Source of the DNA: Kiloniellaceae bacterium
Lineage (GTDB): Bacteria; Pseudomonadota; Alphaproteobacteria; Kiloniellales; J153
Direction: 5' to 3'
NCBI GenBank assembly: GCA_021776135.1
Contig: JAJFGL010000002.1
Coordinates: 124,001 to 188,000, forward strand
DNA: 64,000 nucleotides
Shown here one piece after another: positions 1-8,232 of the stretch. Each line of letters opens with the position of its first letter. Position 1 is the stretch's first letter. The position numbers were made by a program, and so were the translations under genes. A model generated the notes under the pieces. The model searched no databases, was not told the origin of the DNA, and saw only the letters and a list, made by a program, of their open reading frames with translations.

Positions 1-2
1 CC

Positions 3-1133
3 GACTGGGTGATGGGACAGGTCGCCGATTTCATCGGCCCCGTGGACCGCGACCTGACCGTGATCACGACCCTCAATCCATATTATCAGCGGGTCGCGGA
101 ACAGGAACTCGCGGTCACCCTGGCGAAGCAGGGCGCCAAGCGGCGCGTGAGCCAGGGTGCGGTCGTGCTCATGCAGCCGGACGGCGCGGTCCGCGCTCTG
201 GTCGGCGGACGCGACTACGATGCCAGCCAGTTCAACCGCGCGACCCAGGCCTTGCGCCAGCCCGGTTCCGCCTTCAAGGCCTTTGTCTATCTCGCGGCAC
301 TGGAAGCCGGCCACGCCCCCGGCGAGCGCATGATTGACGCACCCCTCAGCATCGGCAAGTGGCGGCCCAGCAACTATGCGGATAAGTATTACGGCGAGGT
401 GACCCTGCGCGAAGCCTTCGCCCGGTCCTTGAATTCGGTCGCCGTGCGCCTCAATGAAGCTGTCGGTTCGGCGAAGACGGCGGCGGTTGCCCGGCGCCTC
501 GGCATCACCTCGGACTTGACCCTGCATCCCAGCTTGGCCCTCGGCGCTTCCGAAGTCACGCTTCTGGAACTGACCGGCGCCTATGGCACCTTCGCCAACC
601 GGGGCCGGGGCATCCTGCCCTATGCCATCGTGGAGATTCGCGGCCCCGGCGGCGCGATTCTGTACCGGCGCGAGGGTGGCGGACCGGGGCGGGTCGTCGC
701 GGCCGCCCAGGTCGATCAAATGACCAACCTCATGACCGCGACGGTCGCCTGGGGCAGCGGCAAGGCCGCCGACCCGGGCCGCCCGGCGGCGGGCAAGACC
801 GGCACCAGCCAGGATTTCCGCGATGCCTTGTTTGTCGGCTTCACCGCCGATTTCGTCGCCGGGGTGTGGCTCGGCAACGACGACGGCACGCCGACCGAGG
901 GCGTGACCGGCGGTTCATTGCCCGCGCGCCTGTGGCGGCGCGTCATGGTCCGCGCCCAGGAGGGCATGGCGCCCGCCGCCTTGCCGGGCGGCGAGGCCGC
1001 CGCATGGGAAACAATGGGCGGGCCGCGCGATCCCGGCGGCGGTTTCGTCGGCCGTATCCTGCGCGCCCTGGGCGTCGATTCCGATGAAGCGGCCCAAAGC
1101 CCCCCCGCCCCTGGACGCCAGCATGATCCCTAG
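3..1133 (+). CDS. mrcA: Penicillin-binding protein 1A family, transpeptidase domain (5' partial)
   Basis: The reading frame is open at the left edge, so this is the C-terminal part of a class A penicillin-binding protein that cross-links peptidoglycan in the periplasm. The three penicilloyl-transferase motifs are present in order: SAFK with the nucleophile Ser codon at 267, SLN with Ser codon at 426, and KTGTS with Lys codon at 795. The segment after KTG (ALFVGFTADFVAGVWLGND) is typical of the PBP1a family. The N-terminal glycosyltransferase domain lies outside the window. The C-terminus is a short Pro/Gln-rich tail. Family assignment is secure; which PBP1 paralogue it is cannot be decided here. 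Confidence 0.93.
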   Translation, partial: DWVMGQVADFIGPVDRDLTVITTLNPYYQRVAEQELAVTLAKQGAKRRVSQGAVVLMQPDGAVRALVGGRDYDASQFNRATQALRQPGSAFKAFVYLAALEAGHAPGERMIDAPLSIGKWRPSNYADKYYGEVTLREAFARSLNSVAVRLNEAVGSAKTAAVARRLGITSDLTLHPSLALGASEVTLLELTGAYGTFANRGRGILPYAIVEIRGPGGAILYRREGGGPGRVVAAAQVDQMTNLMTATVAWGSGKAADPGRPAAGKTGTSQDFRDALFVGFTADFVAGVWLGNDDGTPTEGVTGGSLPARLWRRVMVRAQEGMAPAALPGGEAAAWETMGGPRDPGGGFVGRILRALGVDSDEAAQSPPAPGRQHDP

Positions 1134-1322
1134 AACCAGCCTCTAGTGCGAAAGTCGCGGGTGGCCGTTGCTTCGATCCTTGGTGTAGGCTTGGGGGGAT
1201 AGGGTCTTTACGGTTTCGATGGAATCGATACCTGACTCTAGGATTTTGTTTTATCGTGTTTCCGGACGGAAAACCGGCATCCTAAGTGTCAACAGGCCCT
1301 CGGCACGAAACGGTAACGGGAC
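1134..1322. other. Intergenic region with a solo mobile-element end
   Basis: The region separates the PBP gene from the MipZ-like gene. It holds one copy of the 20-bp terminal repeat of the CTAG-targeting element family (1279-1298), 25 bp upstream of the GTG start at 1323. I see no partner repeat, no clear terminator for the PBP gene and no unambiguous promoter. Confidence 0.6.
1279..1298 (-). repeat. Solo terminal inverted repeat of miniature element family A
   Basis: These 20 bases are the exact reverse complement of the left terminal repeat (38436-38455) of the element at 38436-38698. The base after it reads CTCG, one change from the CTAG target seen at the other copies. No matching left end is found upstream, so this is a decayed or one-ended remnant. 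Confidence 0.7.
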
Positions 1323-2600
1323 GTGAAATTTTTTCGCCGGCTGACCGAACCCCTGACCGCGAAAGCGGCGCGCGGGCGCGCCCTCATGGAGGCCGCCATG
1401 GCCAGCGCCGCCCTGGGCGCTTGCGGCGCCGGCCCGCCCAGCCTGTCCCAGCGGCTCTGTCTCGATCAGATCCTGGATAGCGTGGAAAGCCTGCGCGGGA
1501 ACGACCCTCATGCGGCGGTCGAAGCCTTCGAGGATTTCGCGGCGGCGCTTGGCGACAACCTCGAGGCTGGCCGGGTGCGGGCGTTGAGCGCTATTTCCGG
1601 CTTCGCCGGGGTCCCGGACACGCCGCAGATGCTGCTACGTATCGCCGGGGCCATGGCCGCCGCGCAAGGCCCAGCGAACGCCAAGGCGGCGGCGGAAATC
1701 GCGTACCTCGCCAAGACTCTCGGCCTGCCCGCGCCCGCGCCGCCAGCGGACGATGCGAAGGCGGCGAAGGCCGGGGCGGGGCCGCGCAGCGTTATCGTGC
1801 TGGGCAACGAAAAGGGCGGAACCGGTAAATCGACGACGGTTCTGCACCTGGCCGTTTACCTCATGGCCCAAGGCCACGAGGTTGGAACCGTCGATCTCGA
1901 CGGCCACCAGGGCACCTTGTCGCGCTACATCGCCAACCGGCGCGACTACGCCGCGCGGGACGCGTGCGCGCTGGCGGTGCCCCGGCATTGCCGCATCGCG
2001 CCCTCGGCTTCGCGCGACCGGACGGCGGCTCATGCCGAGGAGCGGACGGAGCTGCAGGCGGCTCTCGAGAATCTAAGCGGTTGCCGTTTTATCCTGCTCG
2101 ATACGCCGGGCAGCCACACCAATCTGTCGCGCCTGGGATTGGATGTCGCCGATACCCTGATCACCCCCATGAACGACAGTTTTCTGGACCTGGACGTTCT
2201 GGCGCGGATCGATCGCCAACGGCGCGAGATCGTGGAGCCGAGCGCCTACGGTCGCCTGGTGCTCGACGAAAACGACCGCCGAAGGGCGCGCGGACGCGCG
2301 CTCATCGATTGGATCGTCATCCGCAACCGCCTGGCCCACATTGACGCTCGCAATACCCGCGAGATGGACAAGCTGTTGCGTCTCTTGAGTGGCCGCATGG
2401 GATTTCGTTTGCATCCGGGCTTAAGCGAGCGCGTGGTGTTTCGCGAGTTGTTTTACAACGGCCTGACCTTACTCGACCCGCCCGCGCGCGGCCAAGAAGA
2501 CCGGGTCGGCGCCCGTGGCCCGGCCGGCCACGCCCGCGCCCGGCACGAAATCGAAGGCTTGATCGCCGCCCTGGGACTTGAGACCGCAACCCTCCAATAA
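1323..2600 (+). CDS. mipZ: TerB-like domain fused to MipZ/ParA-family division-site ATPase
   Basis: The C-terminal ~270 residues are a deviant Walker P-loop ATPase of the MipZ type: NEKGGTGKSTT at about residues 162-172, then a VDLDGHQGTLSRYIANR segment, then LLDTPGS. MipZ forms a bipolar gradient that blocks FtsZ assembly away from mid-cell in alphaproteobacteria. Typical MipZ is about 270 residues; this protein has 425. The extra first ~150 residues resemble the helical TerB family (ALMEAAMASAALGA.., then RIAGAMAAAQG), but the acidic metal-binding positions expected in TerB look replaced (GACGAGP where ADG-like is usual). The start is GTG at 1323. ATPase assignment is strong; the TerB call is by pattern only. 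Confidence 0.8.
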   Translation: MKFFRRLTEPLTAKAARGRALMEAAMASAALGACGAGPPSLSQRLCLDQILDSVESLRGNDPHAAVEAFEDFAAALGDNLEAGRVRALSAISGFAGVPDTPQMLLRIAGAMAAAQGPANAKAAAEIAYLAKTLGLPAPAPPADDAKAAKAGAGPRSVIVLGNEKGGTGKSTTVLHLAVYLMAQGHEVGTVDLDGHQGTLSRYIANRRDYAARDACALAVPRHCRIAPSASRDRTAAHAEERTELQAALENLSGCRFILLDTPGSHTNLSRLGLDVADTLITPMNDSFLDLDVLARIDRQRREIVEPSAYGRLVLDENDRRRARGRALIDWIVIRNRLAHIDARNTREMDKLLRLLSGRMGFRLHPGLSERVVFRELFYNGLTLLDPPARGQEDRVGARGPAGHARARHEIEGLIAALGLETATLQ

Positions 2601-2614
2601 GGTTTGATAAGACA

Positions 2615-3046
2615 ATGGATAATGACAAGGCTTGGATGACCGCGCCCGACTACGGCCGCTCGCTCGCCGGTTTCGGGGTCAACCTCCTGGTCCGCGACGT
2701 CGCGCGCTCCTGCGCTTTTCTGCGCGAAGTCCTGAAGCTCGAACAGGTCTTCGCCAACGCCGATTTCGCAGTCCTGCGCCATGACGGCCATGACATCATT
2801 CTGCACGCCGACGGCACCTACGCCGATCATCCCTTGCTGAGTCTGATCGGCGACAGGGCGATCCGGGGCGTCGGGGCGGAACTTCGCCTTTACGGCCTCG
2901 ATCCCGATGCCGCGCAACGCCGCGCCGAGGCGCGCGGCGATACCGTCTTGGCCGCGACGAAAGACAAGCCCCATGGCCTGCGCGAATGCTACCTGGCCGA
3001 CCCCGACGGCTACATCTGGGTGCCGGGCGTGGCCTTGCCGGCCTAA
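2615..3046 (+). CDS. VOC (glyoxalase/bleomycin-resistance) family protein
   Basis: A 143-residue single-unit protein of the vicinal oxygen chelate fold. It opens with a beta-strand segment FGVNLLVRDVARSCAFLREVL (about residues 20-40), the usual first motif of the family, and ends with YLADPDGYIWVPG, the usual second metal-side motif. Substrate cannot be inferred. The gene follows the MipZ-like gene by 14 bp and may be cotranscribed. Its TAA stop overlaps by two bases the TAG stop of the convergent metallopeptidase gene, so no terminator can lie between the two. Confidence 0.8.
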   Translation: MDNDKAWMTAPDYGRSLAGFGVNLLVRDVARSCAFLREVLKLEQVFANADFAVLRHDGHDIILHADGTYADHPLLSLIGDRAIRGVGAELRLYGLDPDAAQRRAEARGDTVLAATKDKPHGLRECYLADPDGYIWVPGVALPA

Positions 3047-3750
3047 CCGTATCTAAGCACCCGGTCGCCATGTTGGCGCAGCCAGTCGCGGGCGCCGGTG
3101 GCGTTGGCGGTGAGGCGTGCGGTTAAATCCCAGAAATCTTGCCCGTGATCCATGTACTTGAGGTGCGCGACCTCGTGGGCGACCACATAGTCCAGCACGT
3201 CCTCCGGGGTCAGAATCAGGCGCCAGCAAAAATTCATGGTCCCGTCGCTGCCGCAAGAGCCCCAACGGGTCCGGGTTTCGCGCACCGATACCCGGCGGAC
3301 GTTTTGCTGTATTTTCGCCGCCTTGTCTCGCGCCCGGACACTCAGTTCGCGCCGGGCCTCGGTTTTCAGGTAATCCGCGATGCGCCGCGGCAGATGCTCA
3401 GGGTGGCCGCTGGCCCAGAGTACGCCCGCGGCGCGCCAGACCCCCCGGCGCCCTCCGGGATCGTGGCGGATGGTATGGTCTTGGCCCAGGATCGGCACGA
3501 TGGCGCCGTCCCTAAAAAGTATACGCGCCGGCAGGGCGTCGAGTTGATCGAGCAGCCATGCCTTTCTGTGTTCGGCGAATTCGAGCCCTTCGCTCAGGGC
3601 GGCCCGGCGCGGCAGGATCATGCGAACCGCCCCGTCGGCGCCGTCGATGCGCAGGGAAATATGCCGGGCCCGTGCGTGCCGTGCGATCCTTAGAGGGATT
3701 TCCCGGCCCGCCAAACGCAGTATTTTGGGGGTACGGCTCGAATTTGCCAT
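3043..3750 (-). CDS. YgjP-like M48-family metallopeptidase
   Basis: The protein has the zinc-binding motif HEVAH (in VVAHEVAHLKYMDHGQDFW near the C-terminus) preceded by RTRWGSCGSDGTMNFCWRL, the hallmark of the YgjP/DUF45 (WLM/SprT-like) group. The N-terminal part starts with LRLAGREIPLRIARHARARHISLRI, also typical. I chose the ATG at 3750 (MANSSRTPK) because family alignments begin about there; an upstream ATG at 3786 would add 12 residues. The cellular substrate of this family is unknown. It is transcribed away from the upstream Ada-like gene by a 39-bp gap and is probably in the same operon as it. Confidence 0.85.
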   Translation of the reverse strand: MANSSRTPKILRLAGREIPLRIARHARARHISLRIDGADGAVRMILPRRAALSEGLEFAEHRKAWLLDQLDALPARILFRDGAIVPILGQDHTIRHDPGGRRGVWRAAGVLWASGHPEHLPRRIADYLKTEARRELSVRARDKAAKIQQNVRRVSVRETRTRWGSCGSDGTMNFCWRLILTPEDVLDYVVAHEVAHLKYMDHGQDFWDLTARLTANATGARDWLRQHGDRVLRYG

Positions 3751-3789
3751 GGATGTAGTATAGCGGGCGCGATCGCGCCGGGACAAGAA

Positions 3790-4653
3790 TCAGCTTTCGC
3801 GGTTTTTGAGTTCCAGGTCTAGAAGCGCCCGCTTGCGCTCGACCCCCCAGCGATAGCCGGCGAGCGCGCCGTCCTTGCGCAGGGCCCGGTGGCAGGGAAT
3901 CAGGATCGAAACCGGGTTGGTGGCGCACGCCCGGCCGACCGCGCGCTGGCCCTTGGGGGTGCCCAGGCGTTCGGCGATCTGGGAATAGGTCCGGGTTTCG
4001 CCGCTGGGGATGGCCAGCAGTTCCTGCCAGACCCGGCGTTGGAACGCGGTCGCGCGCACATCTAGCGGCAGGCCGGGATGGGGCGCCTGGCCCGCCAGGT
4101 GACGCAGTAGAACCTGGAGCGCGGGCGCGATCGCCGCCTCGTCGCGGACGATTTCGTCGGCCTGGGGGAATTCGGCCCGTAATTCCCGCGCCAAGGCGGC
4201 GTCTTCGCCGCCCAAGGCCAAAAAGCAGACGCCCTTGGCGGTCGCCGCGACCAGCAGACGGCCCAGCGGCGAGCCGACGACGGCATAGGCAAGGCGTGCG
4301 CCCTTGCCGCCCTTGGCATAGGACGCTGGGGTCATGCCCAGTTGCGAGCGGGAATCTTCGTAAACCCGGCTGGAAGAGCCATATCCGGCGGCATAGGTTG
4401 CGCCGGCGACCGACTCGCCGTTCTTAAGCTCTGTCCGGAACCGGCGCGCCCGGCGGGCGTCGGCGTAATCGCGCGGGGTCACGCCCATGGCCCGTTTGAA
4501 CAGGCGCTGCAGATGCCAGGGGCTCATGCCCACGTCGCGCGCCAGCTGTGCCAGGGTGACGCTCTGCCCGTCCCTAGCCTCGATCGCGGCGCAGGCCGCG
4601 CGGACCTGGGCCAGATGCCGCGCCGATATCTCCAGGGCTGATGTTGTGGTCAT
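3790..4653 (-). CDS. ada: AraC-type regulator fused to O6-methylguanine-DNA methyltransferase (Ada-like)
   Basis: Residues about 10-107 form an AraC-type helix-turn-helix pair (VTLAQLARDVGMSPWHLQRLFKRAMGVTP), and residues about 115-287 form an Ada C-terminal methyltransferase with the acceptor-cysteine motif IPCHRALR and the following GYRWG. Such proteins repair O6-alkylguanine by suicidal alkyl transfer. Compared with E. coli Ada (about 354 residues), the N-terminal zinc domain that accepts methyl groups from phosphotriesters is absent, so the usual methylation switch for transcriptional activation is missing. The start ATG at 4653 is preceded by AGGAG-like sequence. Specific gene naming is by family only. 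Confidence 0.88.
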   Translation of the reverse strand: MTTTSALEISARHLAQVRAACAAIEARDGQSVTLAQLARDVGMSPWHLQRLFKRAMGVTPRDYADARRARRFRTELKNGESVAGATYAAGYGSSSRVYEDSRSQLGMTPASYAKGGKGARLAYAVVGSPLGRLLVAATAKGVCFLALGGEDAALARELRAEFPQADEIVRDEAAIAPALQVLLRHLAGQAPHPGLPLDVRATAFQRRVWQELLAIPSGETRTYSQIAERLGTPKGQRAVGRACATNPVSILIPCHRALRKDGALAGYRWGVERKRALLDLELKNRES

Positions 4654-4747
4654 GGTAAAAATCTCCTGCTCGCTAGAACGCCTGGATCCTTTATAACCCG
4701 CCGCCGGAGACCGCTCTATCCGAAGCTTGCGCGGCCCCGCAAAACCG

Positions 4748-5668
4748 TCAAGAGGCGCGGCGCACCGCCATTTCCGGTCTTATGGAATAGGGCTTCATGC
4801 TGTCGTGGAAAGTGGCCACGAACTCCACCAGGATCAGGGACCGGGGCCGGTGCGCCGGATAGAGAATACCCAGATCGAAGGGTATGGAAGGCTCGAAGCG
4901 GCGAACCTCCAGACCCCGGTTCAGGTACTCGTCGGCGTCGATGGGGCTGACGACCGAGACCCCGGCGCCCTCGCCGACCATGATGCAGGCGGAGGCGAAC
5001 TGGCGCGTCTCGACCCGCACGTTGAAGCGCGCGCCGGCCCGCTCGAAGGCTTGGCGCAGAGCGTGGAAATGGGGGTGGTCGCGGTTCATGGCAATCATCG
5101 GAAGCCCGTCGAGGTCGTTCGGGGTCAAGACCTCGCGGGCGGCCAGGGGGTGCCCCTTGGGCAGGATGCAAACGCAGCGCACGCGCAGGGTCTCGGACTC
5201 GACCGCCGGGTGATCGAGCGGCTTTTCGGAAAACCCGACATCGTATTGCTGGGCCATGATCCACTCCTGAACCCGCTGATTGTGCCGCGGTTGAAGGGAT
5301 ATGGTCACGTCGGGGCGCTGGGCCAGAAACCTGGCCACCACACGGGGCAGCAGGCTGGTCGCGAAACCCGGCAGGCAGGCGATTTGAAGGTGCCCGGTGC
5401 GCCGGTTGCGGATATCCTCGGCGATCTGACCGATGTGGTCCAGGTTGGAAATCGCCCGTTCCACCTCGCCCAGCAGAAAGGTCGATTCCGGGGTCGGCAA
5501 CAGGCGTCCGCGCCGGCGGCTGAATAGAGCAAATCCCAAGTCTTGCTCGAGACTGGCGATAAGGCGGCTAACCGCTGGCTGGGATATACGCAGCACCTCG
5601 GCCGCCTGGGTGACGCTGGCCGCGTGCATGACCGCGCGGAAGGCTTCCAACTGCCGTAACCGGATCAT
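4748..5668 (-). CDS. LysR-family transcriptional regulator
   Basis: A full-length 306-residue LysR regulator. The N-terminal winged helix-turn-helix is clear (RQLEAFRAVMHAASVTQAAEVL, then ISQPAVSRLIASLEQDLGFALF, residues about 4-45), followed by an effector-binding domain of two periplasmic-binding-like lobes (IACLPGFATSLLPRVV; VVSPIDADEYLNRGL). The effector pocket resembles those of opine and amino-acid-responsive members, which is only an impression. It is divergent from the ugp operon across a 278-bp intergenic region, so it is the obvious candidate regulator of that operon. That link is inferred from position. Confidence 0.9.
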   Translation of the reverse strand: MIRLRQLEAFRAVMHAASVTQAAEVLRISQPAVSRLIASLEQDLGFALFSRRRGRLLPTPESTFLLGEVERAISNLDHIGQIAEDIRNRRTGHLQIACLPGFATSLLPRVVARFLAQRPDVTISLQPRHNQRVQEWIMAQQYDVGFSEKPLDHPAVESETLRVRCVCILPKGHPLAAREVLTPNDLDGLPMIAMNRDHPHFHALRQAFERAGARFNVRVETRQFASACIMVGEGAGVSVVSPIDADEYLNRGLEVRRFEPSIPFDLGILYPAHRPRSLILVEFVATFHDSMKPYSIRPEMAVRRAS

Positions 5669-5946
5669 AACCCTCTCCCGCCCCCGTTTATTCCCGCCCC
5701 CAGGGGCATGCCAATCATCGGATGCATACTATAACACAAAGACATGGAACTGTTCAGTTTATCTATTTGACTTTATGGCGGTGGATGCTCAAGGTCGAAA
5801 AAGCATAAGGGTTTGGCTCAATTGCCCCCACGAAGAGCGGGCGCGGGGCCTGGGTTCTTGGCCAAGGGATTTTCGCGGTTCGATTCACGGTCCGCGCCGG
5901 TCTCGCCGGTGTATCTCGACGTTTATCTCGACAGGGAGAAGCAACA
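5669..5946. promoter_or_regulatory. Divergent promoter region, LysR gene / ugpB
   Basis: This 278-bp region must hold promoters for both divergent genes. A relatively AT-rich stretch at about 5725-5780 is the likeliest promoter area. A short direct repeat, TATCTCGAC, occurs twice just upstream of ugpB (5912-5932), followed by the ugpB ribosome-binding site AGGGAGAA. I cannot point to one certain LysR box (T-N11-A). Confidence 0.4.
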
Positions 5947-7269
5947 ATGAATTTGCGTAAGACGATTACCGCCGCCGCCACGATCTTCGCCGTGACCGCC
6001 GGCGCCACGGCCGCTTTCGCGGCGCCAACGGAAATACAGTGGTGGCACGCCATGGGCGGCACCAATGGCGAGCGCGTCAACAAAATCGCCTCGGATTTCA
6101 ACGCGACCCAATCCGAATTCAAGGTCAAGCCGGTTTTCAAGGGTAACTACACCGAGACCATGACGGCGGCCATCGCGGCCTTCCGGGCCAAACAACAGCC
6201 CCATATCGTTCAGGTTTTCGAGGTTGGCACCGCCACCATGATGGCCGCCAGAGGTGCGGTTTATCCGATTGAGGATCTGATGAAGGATTCGGGATTGCCC
6301 TTCGACAAGTCGATCTATTTGCCGGCCGTGATTTCCTATTACCAGCGCCCCAACGGCGATCTTTTGTCCATGCCGTTCAACTCCTCCACCCCGGTGCTGT
6401 GGTACAACAAGGATGCCTTCAAGAAAGCCGGGATTTCATCGCCGCCGAAAACCTGGGACGAAATGAAAAGCGCGTCGGAAAAACTGGTCGCGGCCGGATA
6501 CAAGTGCGGCTTCTCCTTCGGCTGGCAGTCCTGGGTCATGGTCGAAAACTACAGTTCCTGGCACAACCTTGCGATTGGAACCCAGGAAAATGGTTTCGCC
6601 GGCCTGGGCACCGAATTCACCTTCAACAACGACGCGGTCAAGAAGCGCCTCGCCACCATCGCTTCTTGGTCGAAAGATAATTTGTTCACCTATGGCGGAC
6701 GCCGTGGCGACAGCCTATCCATGTTCACCAACGCCGAGTGCGGCATGTGGATGAACTCCTCGGCCTACTACGGCAGCATCAAGAAGCAGGCCAAGTTCGA
6801 CTTTGGCCAGACCATGTTGCCGCTCGATACCGATGCCGCCAGCAAGCCGCAAAATTCGATCATCGGCGGCGCCACCCTGTGGGTGCTCAAGGGCCACGAC
6901 CAGGGCGATTACAAGGGCGTCGGCCAGTTCATGAATTACCTGTCGTCACCTGAGGTTCAGGCTTGGTGGCATCAGGAAACCGGCTATGTGCCGATCACCA
7001 CGCCGGCCTATGAGCTATCGAAGAAGCAAGGCTTCTATGGTTCCAATCCAGGCACCGATACGGCGATCAAGCAGCTTAGCCTCAACACCCCGACGCCGAA
7101 TTCGCGTGGCCTACGTTTCGGCAGCTTCGTGCAGATCAGGGACATCATCAATGAAGAGATGGAAGCGGTCTGGAACGGCTCGAAGACGGCCGACAGGGCG
7201 CTCGACGACGCGGCGGCACGTGGCAACAAGCTGCTCAGGAAGTTCGAAAAAGCCAATGCGGGGAGTTAA
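5947..7269 (+). CDS. ugpB: sn-Glycerol-3-phosphate ABC transporter, substrate-binding protein
   Basis: A 440-residue periplasmic binding protein with a cleavable signal peptide (about residues 1-25, ending FAAPT). The mature N-terminus EIQWWHAMGG and the segments QVFEVGTATMMAA, MPFNSSTPVLWYNKDAFKKAG and GYKCGFSFGWQSWVMVENY are characteristic of UgpB, which delivers glycerol-3-phosphate and glycerophosphodiesters to the UgpAEC complex. It is the first gene of the ugpBAEC operon and is followed by a strong hairpin before ugpA. A ribosome-binding site GGGAGAA precedes the ATG by 7 bases. Confidence 0.95.
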   Translation: MNLRKTITAAATIFAVTAGATAAFAAPTEIQWWHAMGGTNGERVNKIASDFNATQSEFKVKPVFKGNYTETMTAAIAAFRAKQQPHIVQVFEVGTATMMAARGAVYPIEDLMKDSGLPFDKSIYLPAVISYYQRPNGDLLSMPFNSSTPVLWYNKDAFKKAGISSPPKTWDEMKSASEKLVAAGYKCGFSFGWQSWVMVENYSSWHNLAIGTQENGFAGLGTEFTFNNDAVKKRLATIASWSKDNLFTYGGRRGDSLSMFTNAECGMWMNSSAYYGSIKKQAKFDFGQTMLPLDTDAASKPQNSIIGGATLWVLKGHDQGDYKGVGQFMNYLSSPEVQAWWHQETGYVPITTPAYELSKKQGFYGSNPGTDTAIKQLSLNTPTPNSRGLRFGSFVQIRDIINEEMEAVWNGSKTADRALDDAAARGNKLLRKFEKANAGS

Positions 7270-7290
7270 AACCCCAGATTGATGAGGTAA

Positions 7291-7321
7291 GGAGACGCGC
7301 GCGGTCATCGCGCGCGTCTCC
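7291..7321 (+). terminator. Intercistronic hairpin between ugpB and ugpA
   Basis: A perfect 13-bp stem (7291-7303 GGAGACGCGCGCG paired with 7309-7321) closes a 5-base loop. No T-run follows, so it is not a full intrinsic terminator. Such structures after a binding-protein gene commonly protect the upstream mRNA 3' end and lower expression of the downstream permease genes; that role is inferred. Confidence 0.75.
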
Positions 7322-7350
7322 CGGACCCCCCAACTCCTTGCCGGTGCGAC

Positions 7351-8232
7351 ATGCTGAAACGCGTCCATTTCGGATCCTCTTGGCTGCCGTTTGCGCTTGT
7401 CGCGCCGCAGATTCTCATCACGGTGGTGTTCTTCATCTGGCCGGCGAGCCAGGCGCTTTATCAGTCGCTACTTGTTGAGGACGCCTTCGGTCTGAGTTCG
7501 GAATTCGTCTGGTTCGATAATTTCATCGAGCTGTTCGGCGACGAGCATTACCTGGGCACCTTTCAACGCACGATTTTTTTCTCGTTTTCCGTTGCTTTCT
7601 TATCCATGGCTTTTGCCTTGACCCTGGCGGCGATGGCCGATCGGGTGATCAAGGGCGCGACCACCTACAGGACATTCCTGATCTGGCCCTATGCGGTGGC
7701 GCCCGTGGTTTCCGGCGCGTTATGGGTTTTTATGTTCGATCCGACCCTGGGTATCTTCACCTACACCCTGGGCGCCCTGGGATACGAGTGGAACCACAAG
7801 CTGAATGGCGGCGAAGCGATGTTCTTAGTTATCGTCGCCTCGGCCTGGAAACAGGTCGCCTACAACTTCCTTTTCTTTCTGGCCGCTATGCAGTCGATCC
7901 CCAAATCTCTGATCGAGGCGGCGGCTATCGACGGCGCCGGGCCGACACGGCGCTTCACCTCGATTATTCTCCCGCTGATCTCTCCGACCACTTTCTTCCT
8001 GATGGTGATTAACGTCGTATTCGCCTTTTTCGAGACCTTCGGCATCATTCATGCGGTCACCCAGGGCGGTCCTGCCAAGGCCACTGAAATTCTGGTCTAT
8101 AAGGTCTTTAACGATGGCTTTATCGGCCTCGACCTGGGCGGTTCGGCGGCGCAGTCGGTGATACTGATGTTGATAGTCATTTCCTTGACCGTCATTCAGT
8201 TCCGCTACGTGGAAAAGAAGGTCGAGTACTGA
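7351..8232 (+). CDS. ugpA: sn-Glycerol-3-phosphate ABC transporter, permease
   Basis: A 293-residue inner-membrane permease with six predicted membrane segments, starting [22 protein letters not shown]-like at about residue 10. The cytoplasmic EAA loop ([24 protein letters not shown], about residues 189-212) that contacts UgpC is intact. With UgpE it forms the heterodimeric channel of the glycerol-3-phosphate importer. The ATG at 7351 lies 81 bp after ugpB, beyond the intercistronic hairpin. The TGA stop overlaps the ugpE ATG by one base (ATG at 8232), implying translational coupling. Confidence 0.94.
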   Translation: MLKRVHFGSSWLPFALVAPQILITVVFFIWPASQALYQSLLVEDAFGLSSEFVWFDNFIELFGDEHYLGTFQRTIFFSFSVAFLSMAFALTLAAMADRVIKGATTYRTFLIWPYAVAPVVSGALWVFMFDPTLGIFTYTLGALGYEWNHKLNGGEAMFLVIVASAWKQVAYNFLFFLAAMQSIPKSLIEAAAIDGAGPTRRFTSIILPLISPTTFFLMVINVVFAFFETFGIIHAVTQGGPAKATEILVYKVFNDGFIGLDLGGSAAQSVILMLIVISLTVIQFRYVEKKVEY

